Positions 26,540 to 36,394 of a stretch of 64,000 bases of DNA are shown piece after piece. This DNA comes from Kribbella kalugense (GTDB lineage: Bacteria; Actinomycetota; Actinomycetes; Propionibacteriales; Kribbellaceae). Each line of letters starts with the position of its first letter. Position 1 is the first letter of the stretch. The notes below the pieces were generated by a model. The model had not been told where the DNA came from. It did not search any database and worked only from the letters and a program-made list of their open reading frames with translations. The DNA lies in the NCBI RefSeq assembly GCF_004365875.1, contig NZ_SODF01000001.1, positions 2,852,001-2,916,000 of the forward strand, read 5' to 3'. Position numbers and translations under genes: made by a program.

Positions 26540-27307
26540 ATGAGCACGTGGAACGAGATCGGTGACCGCACCTGGGTTCGCCGGTACGACGAGTGGGACC
26601 TGAACGTCGGCCTGGTCGTTGGATCCGAGGGTGCGCTGGTGATCGACACCCGGGCCACCACCGAAGAGGCCGAGCAGTTGCGCGAGCACATCCGCGAGGT
26701 GACCGACGCCCCGGTCCGCTGGATCGTCAACACCCACGCGCATTTCGACCACGTGGCCGGCAACAGCGTCTTCGCCGACGCCACCGTTTACCTGCACGAG
26801 AACGCGGTGTCAGACGACCTCGCCGGTACGACGTTCGCGGCCGCGAAGGTGATCGACCTGGGCGATCGACGGGTCGAGCTGTTGTACGTCGGTAATGCGC
26901 ACACCTCTGGTGACACGGTGGTCGTCGTACCGGATGTGGATGTGTTCTTCGTCGGCGACCTGGTCGAGGAGTCAGCACCACCGTCGTACGACGAGGACTC
27001 GTTCCCGCTCGAATGGCCGGACACGCTCAACAACGTGGTCGGCATGATGACCGCTCGGACCAAGGTCGTGCCTGGGCACGGCGCCGTGGTCGACGTCGAC
27101 TTCGCTCGCGATCAGGCCATCGATCTGGGATCCGTGGCCAACGGGATCTCGGCGCTGCACCACGCCGGTACTCCGCTGGACGACGCACTGAAGCACACCG
27201 AGGACTGGCCTTGGCCGGTCGAGAAGCTTCAGGAAGCGATCCGCCGCGGCTACCAAGTCCTCGGTACGCCGCAACGCCCGAGTCTGCCCTTGCTCGGCCC
27301 GGGATAG
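26540..27307 (+). CDS. MBL-fold metallo-hydrolase
   Basis: Metallo-beta-lactamase-fold hydrolase of 255 residues with the metal motif THAHFDHVAGN (HxHxDH) near residue 70, GNAHTSGDT (third His), VGDLVEE (bridging Asp) and VPGHG (last His). The N-terminus DLNVGLVVGSEGALVIDTRA is typical of glyoxalase-II-like members. Substrate unknown. It follows the EF-Tu-domain gene by 10 bases and probably shares its transcript. Related MBL genes are often found near hrcA in actinobacteria. Confidence 0.88.
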   Translation: MSTWNEIGDRTWVRRYDEWDLNVGLVVGSEGALVIDTRATTEEAEQLREHIREVTDAPVRWIVNTHAHFDHVAGNSVFADATVYLHENAVSDDLAGTTFAAAKVIDLGDRRVELLYVGNAHTSGDTVVVVPDVDVFFVGDLVEESAPPSYDEDSFPLEWPDTLNNVVGMMTARTKVVPGHGAVVDVDFARDQAIDLGSVANGISALHHAGTPLDDALKHTEDWPWPVEKLQEAIRRGYQVLGTPQRPSLPLLGPG

Positions 27308-27398
27308 CCCTTTCGGGTAGTTGTCCGTTGACACGACGTCACCTCGTCCCGCAACTTGTTCGGAACGAACATCGCCCGACGCGGATGGGGTGCTTCTT

Positions 27399-28937
<1,539 letters not shown>

Positions 28938-29057
28938 CGGACTGCGGTCGGGCGCGTTCCGGAACGGGCGTGGTTGCGCGGGTTCCGGGAGGACTGCGGC
29001 TCGGGGCGGGGTTGGGAACGGACTGTGGTTGCGTCTCCGGGCTGCGTGATCGTGCTA

Positions 29058-29132
29058 GTCGTGGCGGCGTGAGTCAAGTGCGCCTTCGGCGTCCCTGCGG
29101 GATCTTCGACACTTGACACACACCGCCACGAC
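29058..29132. repeat. Imperfect long inverted repeat
   Basis: Arms of 23 bp (29058-29080 and 29110-29132) agree at 21 positions, both beginning or ending in GTCGTGGCGG and TCAAGTG. The 29-base loop contains CGCCTTCGGCG. It has no detectable relation to the other repeat families here and no T tract, so a terminator role for the NCS1 gene, 120 bases away, is only possible. Confidence 0.6.
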
Positions 29133-29300
29133 CAGGGAAGGACGCAGCTACGCCCGGAGCCGGTGGGAGGTATGGACACGGTCGACGTCGATCGACAGCA
29201 GCATCTTGGTCGGGCGGCGCACAACCAGCCCTGGTCGCGCATCAGCCGGCCGAGCGAGTTCGCGGTCAGTTGTGGGGACCTGAGACACCCTCCGGTGACC

Positions 29301-29351
29301 GGAGACAGGTTATTTCAGGTCTCCAGCCCCCATTACCTGTCTCCAGACCCG
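29301..29351 (+). repeat. Dispersed three-unit repeat, family 2, copy 2
   Basis: Units GGAGACAGG (29301-29309), CAGGTCTCCAG (29316-29326) and CCTGTCTCCAG (29336-29346) are separated by 6, 5 and 4 bases, exactly as in the opposite-strand copy at 12731-12790. The middle unit has two changes, so the hairpin is weaker here. Confidence 0.78.
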
Positions 29352-29459
29352 TTCCTGGTCCGGGCCCCTCAGTCGTCGAGTCGTGGGTTTGGGGAGGGCT
29401 TGGGGAATTGGGGTGTGTGGTTGAGGGGGAAGGGGGTTGGGGGGACATAGCGTTGGGGG

Positions 29460-30284
29460 GTGGCTGATCGGTATGGGAATGATGTGCTCAGTGGGGACTG
29501 GCGGAAGCCTAAGAATGGGCGGACCGTTGAGGTTGAGATTGAGAAGGGGATGGTCGTCGAGGAGCCGAGTTCTGGGTTCGTCGGGGCGATTGTTCGGTGG
29601 GAGCACGGGGTGGTCGATCTCGAGGATCGGCATGGGCGGGTGCGGACGTATCCGCTCGGGCCTGGGTTCTGGATCGACGGCAAACCGGTCAGTCTGAAGC
29701 CGCCGAAGAAGGCGGGACCGGTCAAGAAGACGCGTACGGCGTCCGGGTCGGTGGCTGTGGACAACGTTCGGGCCAAAGTCGCGCGGGCCAGCCGGATCTA
29801 TGTCGAGGGCCGACATGATGCCGAGCTGGTGGAGAAGGTCTGGGGCGACGACCTGCGGATCGAAGGGGTCGTGGTCGAGTATCTCGAAGGGGTCGATGAC
29901 CTGGTCGAGATCGTCAACCGGTTCCAGCCTGGTCCCGGCCGGCGGCTCGGCGTACTCGTGGATCATCTGGTGGAGGGATCGAAGGAGTCGAAGATCGCCG
30001 CCCAGGTGAGCAACCGGTACGTGCGCGTGGTCGGGCATCCGTACATCGATATCTGGGAAGCGGTCAAGCCGTCATCGGTCGGGATCAAGGCGTGGCCGAG
30101 GATCCCGCACGGGCAGGACTGGAAGAAGGGCGTGCTGCAGTCGTTCGGCTGGCCGGCGACAGATCAGGCTGATGTTGCCGCGGCGTGGAAGCACATTCTG
30201 TCGAAGGTGAAGAGTTTCGCCGATCTCGACCCAGCGTTGCTCGGCCGGGTCGAGGAGCTCATCGATTTCGTGACTCTGGATTGA
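29460..30284 (+). CDS. DUF3097 protein, Toprim-like
   Basis: Conserved actinobacterial protein of 274 residues. The N-terminal 85 residues (DRYGNDVLSGDWRKPK, then beta-rich VEVEIEKGMVVEEP) precede a domain with RIYVEGRHDAELVEKVWGDD and VLVDHLVEGSKESKI. The EGRHD and D-x-L-x-x-GSK motifs look like the Glu and Asp motifs of Toprim domains (topoisomerase/primase/nuclease), an inference from pattern. Function unproven. It usually sits near dnaJ-hrcA-hemW. The 3' end overlaps the convergent patatin gene by 26 bases. Confidence 0.9.
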   Translation: MADRYGNDVLSGDWRKPKNGRTVEVEIEKGMVVEEPSSGFVGAIVRWEHGVVDLEDRHGRVRTYPLGPGFWIDGKPVSLKPPKKAGPVKKTRTASGSVAVDNVRAKVARASRIYVEGRHDAELVEKVWGDDLRIEGVVVEYLEGVDDLVEIVNRFQPGPGRRLGVLVDHLVEGSKESKIAAQVSNRYVRVVGHPYIDIWEAVKPSSVGIKAWPRIPHGQDWKKGVLQSFGWPATDQADVAAAWKHILSKVKSFADLDPALLGRVEELIDFVTLD

Positions 30285-32841
30285 TCTCGGGCATCCGCTT
30301 CTCTAGCCAGGCCCGGATCAGTCGGCGGGAGCGTCGTACGTACCAGGTGATCACGCCGAGCGCGGCGGCGATCGCCAGTACCGCACCGGCCAGTACGGCG
30401 GCGATGATGCGTACGGCGCCTGCGTCGACTAGGCCGGCGACGATCAGCAGTACGACGCCGACCGCAGCCGTTGCCGCAGGCAACCATGGTTCGAAGACCG
30501 GCGGCCGGTGGGCGGGACTGACCTTCGCGCCACGCACCATCCGCTCCCACAGCAACTGCCGGGCCGGCTCAGTAAACCACCGCGCCGTACGCAACAACCA
30601 TGACCCGGGCTGATGTTTGCGGCCTGCCATCGCCTTGACCCAGTTGCCGACCTGTGGACCGAGCCCGGCCGAGACGTCGACCATCCGGTCGGCCAGGCCC
30701 TTGGTGATCGCGCGGCCTTCAGGTGACGCGTTAAGCTCGTCCCGCATCGTCACGAGCGCGCCGATGCCGGCTTCGGCCGGGAAGTCCTTGGCCAGCCGTT
30801 CGACCTGCTCGGCGACCGCACTGAGCTGCCAGCCCTCCGCCTGCAAGACCTGACGCTGGGTCTCGCGGATCCAGTCCGCGTCCGCGCCGAGCATCGCGCC
30901 GAGGTGCGCGACGCTGTGCAGCCGGCCCATCAACCAGTCCCACCGCCGCCAGTCAGCCGCACCGAAGGCGCCGAAGTGGCCGACCTGACTGCCATAAAGG
31001 ATGCGTTCGTTGAGCTGGTTGGCGATCGAGCCTTCCTGCAGCTCGTCGAGCACCGCGAGCGGGATGTCCGGACCGAGCCGGAGGAACTGGAACGGCGCGC
31101 TGCGCTGCTCCGGTGTCCGCGCCGACGTACAGCGGGAAACGATCTCCACCTCGAGCGCGGTGTCGACAAGGTCCCAGCCGACCACCGTGACGAGCTCGGT
31201 GAACGCGTCGCCGAGCGCTCGCTGGATCTGCAGTTGCTCGAAGATGTCGTTCAGCCCGACCGCTACCGCCTCTGCACCACCGGCGGGCCGCAGGTCGAGG
31301 TGTGCCGCGGCGAGCACTGAGTCGAGGGCGTCGCGGACGGCCTGGACCTTCATCAAGCAGTCGCTCGTCGCGGTCAGCCGTTTGTCGAGCTCCGCCCTGT
31401 CGGGCCGCGAGGCCTTGCTGATCTGGTTCCTCAAGGAGCGCAGGATCAGCCGTACGACGCGTTCGGCCGCGCCCGTCCCCCACAGCCAGCTGGGGTTGCC
31501 GTCGGCATCGTCCTGCAAGGCCTTCGTCGAACCGTCTGGCGCCGGCACCCACGGATGCTTGGCCGCGAGGATCTCGTCGATCTCCGGCTCCGACAGCGCG
31601 GTCGCGGCGTCCAGCACGGTCGACTGGTCGTGGCTCGCGATCGTCACCGCCTCCCACACTCCGCCGGCGGCCCGGCCGCGGGAGTACGCCGGTTGCAACG
31701 CCTTGGCGGCCGCCGTCAACCGAGCCCGCTCCTCTGGTTGCCTCAGGCAACGGTCGAAGAGCCGCTGAGTGTCGGACCAGGACGCGTCCGCTTCGAGCAG
31801 CAGCCGTTCCAGCTGCTCGACGTCAGAGCGGAAGTCCACCTCGCGCGGGAACTGGACCGCCGACAACGCCGACACCCGCCAGCTAGGCTCCTTCGCGCCG
31901 GGCAACGCGGTCGACGCGTGCCCGATCCCGGCCGACGGTACGACGTACAGCACGTAGCGGGTGGCCTTCCCGGTCACCGGCCGCCGAGCGACCACGTCGA
32001 GCACCGGACCGAACGGCGCGTTGTCGAGCACGCCGCCGTCCACCAGCCAGGACCCCGCCTCGGCCGGACCAGGTTGGATCCGTGGCGGCGACGCAGCCAG
32101 CTCAGGCGTCTCCAGCACCGGACCGAACGCGGCCGGGAACGACGCCGACGCACGCGCCGCCCGCGCAAGCAGCTCAGTGTCCTTCAGCCCGTTCTTGTCA
32201 TGTACGCCGAACTTCCGCTCAGCACCGTCGTACGTCGGCGCATCCTCACTCGTGAAGCCATACAGATACCGATGATCCGGTACGACGAACGCCTGCCCCG
32301 CCGCGTCCTTCGCATCGAACTGCTGCACACCCAACCCGGACGCCGTGACGAACAACGTCACCGGCTCCTCGGCGGCGTTCTCACCCGCGTCGGCGACGCC
32401 CTTCAACAGGTCCTCGAGCTGCCGCAGGAAATACTTGCCGTCCAGCACCGAAGTCGACTTCACGCCGGCCGACGGCACCAGCTTGCCGACGTCGAGCGAA
32501 CCGAGCGCGACCCACTTCTGCCGCAGCCACGGACCGTTGTCACCGTCGGGGTCCAGGGTCGAACCGTTCGCGATCGCTGTCGCCAGCAACGATCCGTTCA
32601 GACCGCCGGCACTCGTCCCCGCGATCACGTCGACCACCACACGCCGCCGTTCCTCGCCGCGATGGCACAACTCTCGCCAACGGTCCGCGAGCACGGCGTC
32701 GTACGGCTGCGAGGCGGGCGCGTCCGATCCACCGGACGCGCGCCGGATCAGATCCAGCTCGTGCGTCACCCCGCCCATCCAGACCGCCAGGCTGACACCA
32801 CCGTTCAGAACCAGCGCGATCCGGATCTCATGGTCGGTCAT
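30259..32841 (-). CDS. Patatin-like phospholipase with DUF3376 and membrane tail
   Basis: Large lipase-like protein of 860 residues. The N-terminal patatin domain has the oxyanion loop ALVLNGGVSLAVWMGGV, nucleophile elbow AGTSAGGLNG (Ser of GTSAG, near 75) and the catalytic Asp in LVDGGVLDNAPFGPVLD (about 285), so the Ser-Asp dyad is intact. The middle and C-terminus match DUF3376, found in actinobacterial patatins. Two transmembrane helices near 790-840 end in a basic tail. It likely acts on membrane lipids. The ATG at 32841 is chosen at the start of the patatin fold. Divergent from a lipoprotein gene. Confidence 0.88.
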   Translation of the reverse strand: MTDHEIRIALVLNGGVSLAVWMGGVTHELDLIRRASGGSDAPASQPYDAVLADRWRELCHRGEERRRVVVDVIAGTSAGGLNGSLLATAIANGSTLDPDGDNGPWLRQKWVALGSLDVGKLVPSAGVKSTSVLDGKYFLRQLEDLLKGVADAGENAAEEPVTLFVTASGLGVQQFDAKDAAGQAFVVPDHRYLYGFTSEDAPTYDGAERKFGVHDKNGLKDTELLARAARASASFPAAFGPVLETPELAASPPRIQPGPAEAGSWLVDGGVLDNAPFGPVLDVVARRPVTGKATRYVLYVVPSAGIGHASTALPGAKEPSWRVSALSAVQFPREVDFRSDVEQLERLLLEADASWSDTQRLFDRCLRQPEERARLTAAAKALQPAYSRGRAAGGVWEAVTIASHDQSTVLDAATALSEPEIDEILAAKHPWVPAPDGSTKALQDDADGNPSWLWGTGAAERVVRLILRSLRNQISKASRPDRAELDKRLTATSDCLMKVQAVRDALDSVLAAAHLDLRPAGGAEAVAVGLNDIFEQLQIQRALGDAFTELVTVVGWDLVDTALEVEIVSRCTSARTPEQRSAPFQFLRLGPDIPLAVLDELQEGSIANQLNERILYGSQVGHFGAFGAADWRRWDWLMGRLHSVAHLGAMLGADADWIRETQRQVLQAEGWQLSAVAEQVERLAKDFPAEAGIGALVTMRDELNASPEGRAITKGLADRMVDVSAGLGPQVGNWVKAMAGRKHQPGSWLLRTARWFTEPARQLLWERMVRGAKVSPAHRPPVFEPWLPAATAAVGVVLLIVAGLVDAGAVRIIAAVLAGAVLAIAAALGVITWYVRRSRRLIRAWLEKRMPEINPESRNR

Positions 32842-32943
32842 GGGGCCAGAGATATCACGGATGCACGGTTGTCGCAGCGGAGAGTGAACAAAAGGTTGTC
32901 GAGGTCTGCACGCAGGGTCATTCTGTTCGTGGGGGTGGTCGTC

Positions 32944-33594
32944 ATGCGGGCCTTGGTCGTGGCTGTTTCGGTGACAGTCTTGTGGCTGGCGGGGTGTTCC
33001 GACCCGTCGGGCGGTACGCCGGGTCAGGCCCCACAGCCCGAGGTGAGCGCAACCGCCGACGACACCACCGAACCGGCCCCGGAACCGACCGACGCCGAAT
33101 CGACCCAACCGGCGCAGAAGAAGCCGTCGATCAACATCGTCTCCCTGCCGATCGGTCCGGGAGCCCAGGCGGATCAGCCCGACGACCAGTCGAAGCAGTG
33201 CATCGGCGTCACCCTGACGGGGCTGGAAGTTCCGGCCGGCACCACGATCACCTTCGGCTCACCCAGTCTCGAGCAGGACGGCAAGTACTTCGAGATCGAC
33301 CAGTCGGGCTGTGGCGGCCAGGGCCCGGCCTGCGACAGCCACCAGATCGGGTCCGACGATCAGCCGCCCTGCTACGTCGGCGTACACCAGACGACCCAGG
33401 ATGAAGGCAAGCACTCGACCTTGGTCTTCAAGGCCGCGTCGGCGACCTGTGCATCCGATCAGGACTGTGCGTCGATCAAGGACGGCGGCGGCAGTCAGGT
33501 CGGCATCGACACGCGCGCACTCGGCGGTGGCGGTGGAGAACCTTCCGAGACCCCCACGGAAGACCAGCCTTCCGAGACCCCTTCGGACGGCTGA
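32944..33594 (+). CDS. Putative lipoprotein, low complexity
   Basis: Protein of 216 residues with a short lipoprotein signal, MRALVVAVSVTVLWLAGCSD, with Cys18 as the lipidation site. A Pro/Glu/Thr-rich linker (20-60) precedes a compact domain (60-190) with seven cysteines, as in SGCGGQGPACDSH and CASDQDCAS, probably disulphide bonded outside the cell. It ends in a Gly tract and repeated PSETP units. Family not recognised. The next gene starts 3 bases after its stop, so they form an operon. Confidence 0.75.
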   Translation: MRALVVAVSVTVLWLAGCSDPSGGTPGQAPQPEVSATADDTTEPAPEPTDAESTQPAQKKPSINIVSLPIGPGAQADQPDDQSKQCIGVTLTGLEVPAGTTITFGSPSLEQDGKYFEIDQSGCGGQGPACDSHQIGSDDQPPCYVGVHQTTQDEGKHSTLVFKAASATCASDQDCASIKDGGGSQVGIDTRALGGGGGEPSETPTEDQPSETPSDG

Positions 33595-33597
33595 CGA

Positions 33598-34434
33598 ATG
33601 GCGGACGAGCGGTCGCAGGCCGAGCGGTGGATCAGTTTCGCGGCCGGCATCGTCACTCCGGTGACGCTGGTCAGCACGCTGCTGTTCTACTTCGGCTACG
33701 TCTCGTCACGTTCGCAGTACGAGTACTTCGGGATCGACGTCGACACGATCGGCCTGAGTACGCAGGACTACGTGATGCGCAGTCCGCAACCACTACTCGT
33801 CCCGCTCCTGGTGATCACGTTGCTCGCGGTCGCCGCTCTCCTTCTGCACAACGCGATCCACCCGACGCCAGGCGCCGTACGCCGCGCTGCCCGCATCGCC
33901 GTACTCGTCCTCGTCATCGGCGTAGCCGGCCTCCTCGCCTATCCGCTGATCGGCAGCGTGCCGTACTACGCCCTCATCGTGCCAACCGTGATCGGTCTGT
34001 CCGCCGCAGCCCTTGCCTACCTCACCTATCTCCGCCGCAAAGCCGATCCGACCCTCGGTCCACAGCGAGTCCTCATCGCCCTACTCGCTGTCGCGACCGT
34101 GACCTGTGCGTTCTGGGCGACCGCGACAACCGCGCAGTACTCCGGCCGCGGCCTCGCCAGGTCGGACGCCCGTCACCTGAACCGCTTCCCCGTGGTCATC
34201 CTCGACACCAAGGAGAAACTCGCACTGCGCTCCCCCGGTCTCGAGGAAACCGCCCTCCGGTCCGGCGCCGGCCAGACCTTCAACTACCGGTACCGCGGCC
34301 TGCGCCTGCTCGTGGTCGGGGAGAACCGGCTCTTCCTGGTGCCGCAGAACTGGTCTGCCGCCAACACCACGGTCGTCATTCCGCTGGACGACTCGATTCG
34401 CGTGCAGTTCCAGTTCCAGAACGATCCGCCGTAA
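33598..34434 (+). CDS. Membrane protein of unknown function
   Basis: Protein of 278 residues. A hydrophobic segment near 13-37 (ISFAAGIVTPVTLVSTLLFYFGY) is followed by a short outer loop (QYEYFGIDVDTIGLSTQDYVM), three or four more helices (60-82, 92-118, 122-142, 160-182), and a soluble C-terminal domain of about 90 residues (FPVVILDTKEKLALRSPG). Forms an operon with the preceding lipoprotein. Convergent with a helix-turn-helix gene; the coding regions overlap by 59 bases. Family not recognised. Confidence 0.75.
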   Translation: MADERSQAERWISFAAGIVTPVTLVSTLLFYFGYVSSRSQYEYFGIDVDTIGLSTQDYVMRSPQPLLVPLLVITLLAVAALLLHNAIHPTPGAVRRAARIAVLVLVIGVAGLLAYPLIGSVPYYALIVPTVIGLSAAALAYLTYLRRKADPTLGPQRVLIALLAVATVTCAFWATATTAQYSGRGLARSDARHLNRFPVVILDTKEKLALRSPGLEETALRSGAGQTFNYRYRGLRLLVVGENRLFLVPQNWSAANTTVVIPLDDSIRVQFQFQNDPP

Positions 34435-35239
34435 GGGAAACCGACGCGAGCAGGGCCAGCCGATCGGCGCTGTCTGTGCCCGGTTCAGGATGGTAGATGA
34501 CGAGCATCGCGCCATCGACGCCCGCGATCGCGAGCTTCTCACGGTCAAGACGAAGCGGCCCGACCTGAGGATGGTCGATGGTGAGGTTGGCGCCGAGCCG
34601 CTCGCCGACGTCGTGCCGCGCCCACAATTTGCGGAACAGCGGGCTGGCCAGCGACAGCTCCCCCACGAGTTCGATGAATCTGGGGTCGTCGATATCGGTT
34701 CCGACCGACCGCCGGAAGCCCGCCAGCAAGGTCTGCGCAGCCCGCTCCCAGTCGCTGAACAGGGCCTGCTCAGCCGGATCCAGGAACACGTCGCGCAGCC
34801 GATTGCCGCCGACAACCAGTCGAGGCGACAAGGCAGTCGCAAGCGTGTTCGCAACCAGCACGTCGAGATACCGCCCTTCAACGAAAGCAGGAAACGGAAG
34901 CGCGTCGACCAATCGCACCGTGCTCGCCGGCAGAACCTCCCGCCGTACCCGCCGCCGACGAGTCGGCCGAGGCCTGTCCGCCACCAAGCTGAGCAGGTAC
35001 GCCGTGTCGTCGATCTGGAGCACGCCCGCGATCGATTGCAGCACCTGCACGGACGGATTGCGGTCCCGGCCTTGCTCGAGTCGCAGGTAATACTCGGCGC
35101 TGATCCCCGCTAGCATCGCGACCTCTTCGCGCCGCAGACCCCGAACGCGCCGGGTGCCGAGCACCGGGATGCCGACCTGTTCAGGCGTCACCAGTTCGCG
35201 CCGGGCGCGGAGGTACTCCCCGAGGAGATTCACGTTCAC
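34376..35239 (-). CDS. XRE-family regulator with MmyB-like ligand domain
   Basis: Regulator of 287 residues. N-terminal HTH (about 1-75) with RVRGLRREEVAMLAGISAEY and LEQGRDRNPS is the hallmark of this actinobacterial group. The rest matches the MmyB-type PAS-like domain that binds fatty acids or similar ligands (DALPFPAFVEGRYLDVLVAN, FLDPAEQALFSDWERAAQ). Divergent from an extended SDR 126 bases away; such pairs are common and the SDR is the likely target. GTG start at 35239 (GTG 35233 also possible). Confidence 0.9.
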   Translation of the reverse strand: MNVNLLGEYLRARRELVTPEQVGIPVLGTRRVRGLRREEVAMLAGISAEYYLRLEQGRDRNPSVQVLQSIAGVLQIDDTAYLLSLVADRPRPTRRRRVRREVLPASTVRLVDALPFPAFVEGRYLDVLVANTLATALSPRLVVGGNRLRDVFLDPAEQALFSDWERAAQTLLAGFRRSVGTDIDDPRFIELVGELSLASPLFRKLWARHDVGERLGANLTIDHPQVGPLRLDREKLAIAGVDGAMLVIYHPEPGTDSADRLALLASVSLTADRSGTGTARESSRPAE

Positions 35240-35365
35240 CACGGTAGGCCGAACCGTCGCGATCGTGGCTGTCCCTGCCACTACCAGTGTCGCCGGGGCC
35301 CTGGCTGGTCGTCGTACATCGCCCGACGATCGAAGCATCCAACGTGAACAAAGGAGATCGACGCC

Positions 35366-36394
35366 ATGCCGCAACGGGTGCTCGTCACCGGTGGTTCCGG
35401 GTTCATCGCCGGCCACTGCATCCTGCAACTCCTCGAGCAGGGCTACCTCGTCCGTACGACGGTGCGTTCGCTCAACCGTGAAGCCGCCGTACGCGCGGTG
35501 CTCGCGGACGCCGGCGCGTCGATCGTCGACAATCTGACATTCGTACCAGCAGACCTGACCAAGGACGACGGATGGGCTGAGGCGGTCGAAGGATGCGACT
35601 TCGTCCTCCACGTCGCCTCGCCGGTCCACCCCGGACACGTCGAGAACGAGGACGACGTCATCGTCCCCGCCCGGGAAGGAACGCTCCGGGTACTGCGTGC
35701 TGCCCGCGACGCCGGCGTGAAGCGCGTCGTACTCACCTCCGCGTTCCACGCTGTCGGATTCGGCCACCCACACAGCGATCACGTCTTCACCGAGGACGAT
35801 TGGACAGTGCTAGACGGCCCCGGGGTCGATGCCTATGGCAAGAGCAAGACCCTCGCCGAACGCGCCGCCTGGAGCTTCGTCGCGGACGAAGGCAACGGGC
35901 TCGAGCTCACCACGATCCTGCCGGTCGCGGTGATGGGTCCGGCCATGGGCAACGAGGTCTCGGGGTCCAACGGCATCGTCCAACGCATGCTCGCCGGCAA
36001 GCTGCCCGCTTATCCGAATGTGTACATTCCGATTGTCGACGTTCGGGATGTCGCCACGGCGCACGTCGCTGCGATGACCGCTCCCGGCGCCGCCGGCCAA
36101 AGGATCCTGGTCGCGAGCGACCGACCGGCCGTCGCGATGAAGCAGATCGGCGCGACCCTGAAGGCCCACTTCGGCGAGGCCGCCGGCAAGGTGCCGACCC
36201 GGACCATGCCCGACCTCATCGTCCGCATTGCTGCCCGCTTCAATCCCGAGTTCCGCCCGATCGCAGCCGACCTGCAGTTCGTCAAGAAGATCTCGAACGA
36301 GAAGGCCCGTCAGCGCCTGGGCCTCAACCCGCGCGATCCCGAACAAGCAATCACCGCGGCCGGCGAGAGCCTCATCGCCAAGTCGCTGATCTAG
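35366..36394 (+). CDS. Extended SDR, dihydroflavonol-reductase-like aldehyde reductase
   Basis: NAD(P)-dependent reductase of 342 residues. Rossmann opening VLVTGGSGFIAGHCILQLLE, HVASPVHPG, VLTSAFHAVGF at the catalytic Ser region, and YGKSKTLAERAAW carrying the Tyr/Lys pair. This set fits the dihydroflavonol-4-reductase/aldehyde reductase branch. Start ATG has AAAGGAGA 10 bases upstream. The XRE protein divergent to it is its probable regulator. Its stop is immediately followed by the stop of the convergent LacI gene, with no gap. Confidence 0.9.
   Translation: MPQRVLVTGGSGFIAGHCILQLLEQGYLVRTTVRSLNREAAVRAVLADAGASIVDNLTFVPADLTKDDGWAEAVEGCDFVLHVASPVHPGHVENEDDVIVPAREGTLRVLRAARDAGVKRVVLTSAFHAVGFGHPHSDHVFTEDDWTVLDGPGVDAYGKSKTLAERAAWSFVADEGNGLELTTILPVAVMGPAMGNEVSGSNGIVQRMLAGKLPAYPNVYIPIVDVRDVATAHVAAMTAPGAAGQRILVASDRPAVAMKQIGATLKAHFGEAAGKVPTRTMPDLIVRIAARFNPEFRPIAADLQFVKKISNEKARQRLGLNPRDPEQAITAAGESLIAKSLI

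Larger units (their letters stand above)
28938..29459. other. Intergenic region with two structured repeats
   Basis: About 520 bases with no supportable gene; short ORFs here lack coding character. It contains an imperfect 23-bp inverted repeat (29058-29132) and a family 2 element (29301-29351). The last 60 bases before the DUF3097 start are very G-rich on the + strand. Probably the promoter of the DUF3097 gene lies here, but no clear boxes are seen. Confidence 0.6.

Noticed and set aside
31555..32943. Upstream extension of the lipoprotein ORF to 679 codons
   Set aside because: The extension lies antisense to the patatin gene and has no family character; the lipoprotein signal begins at 32944.
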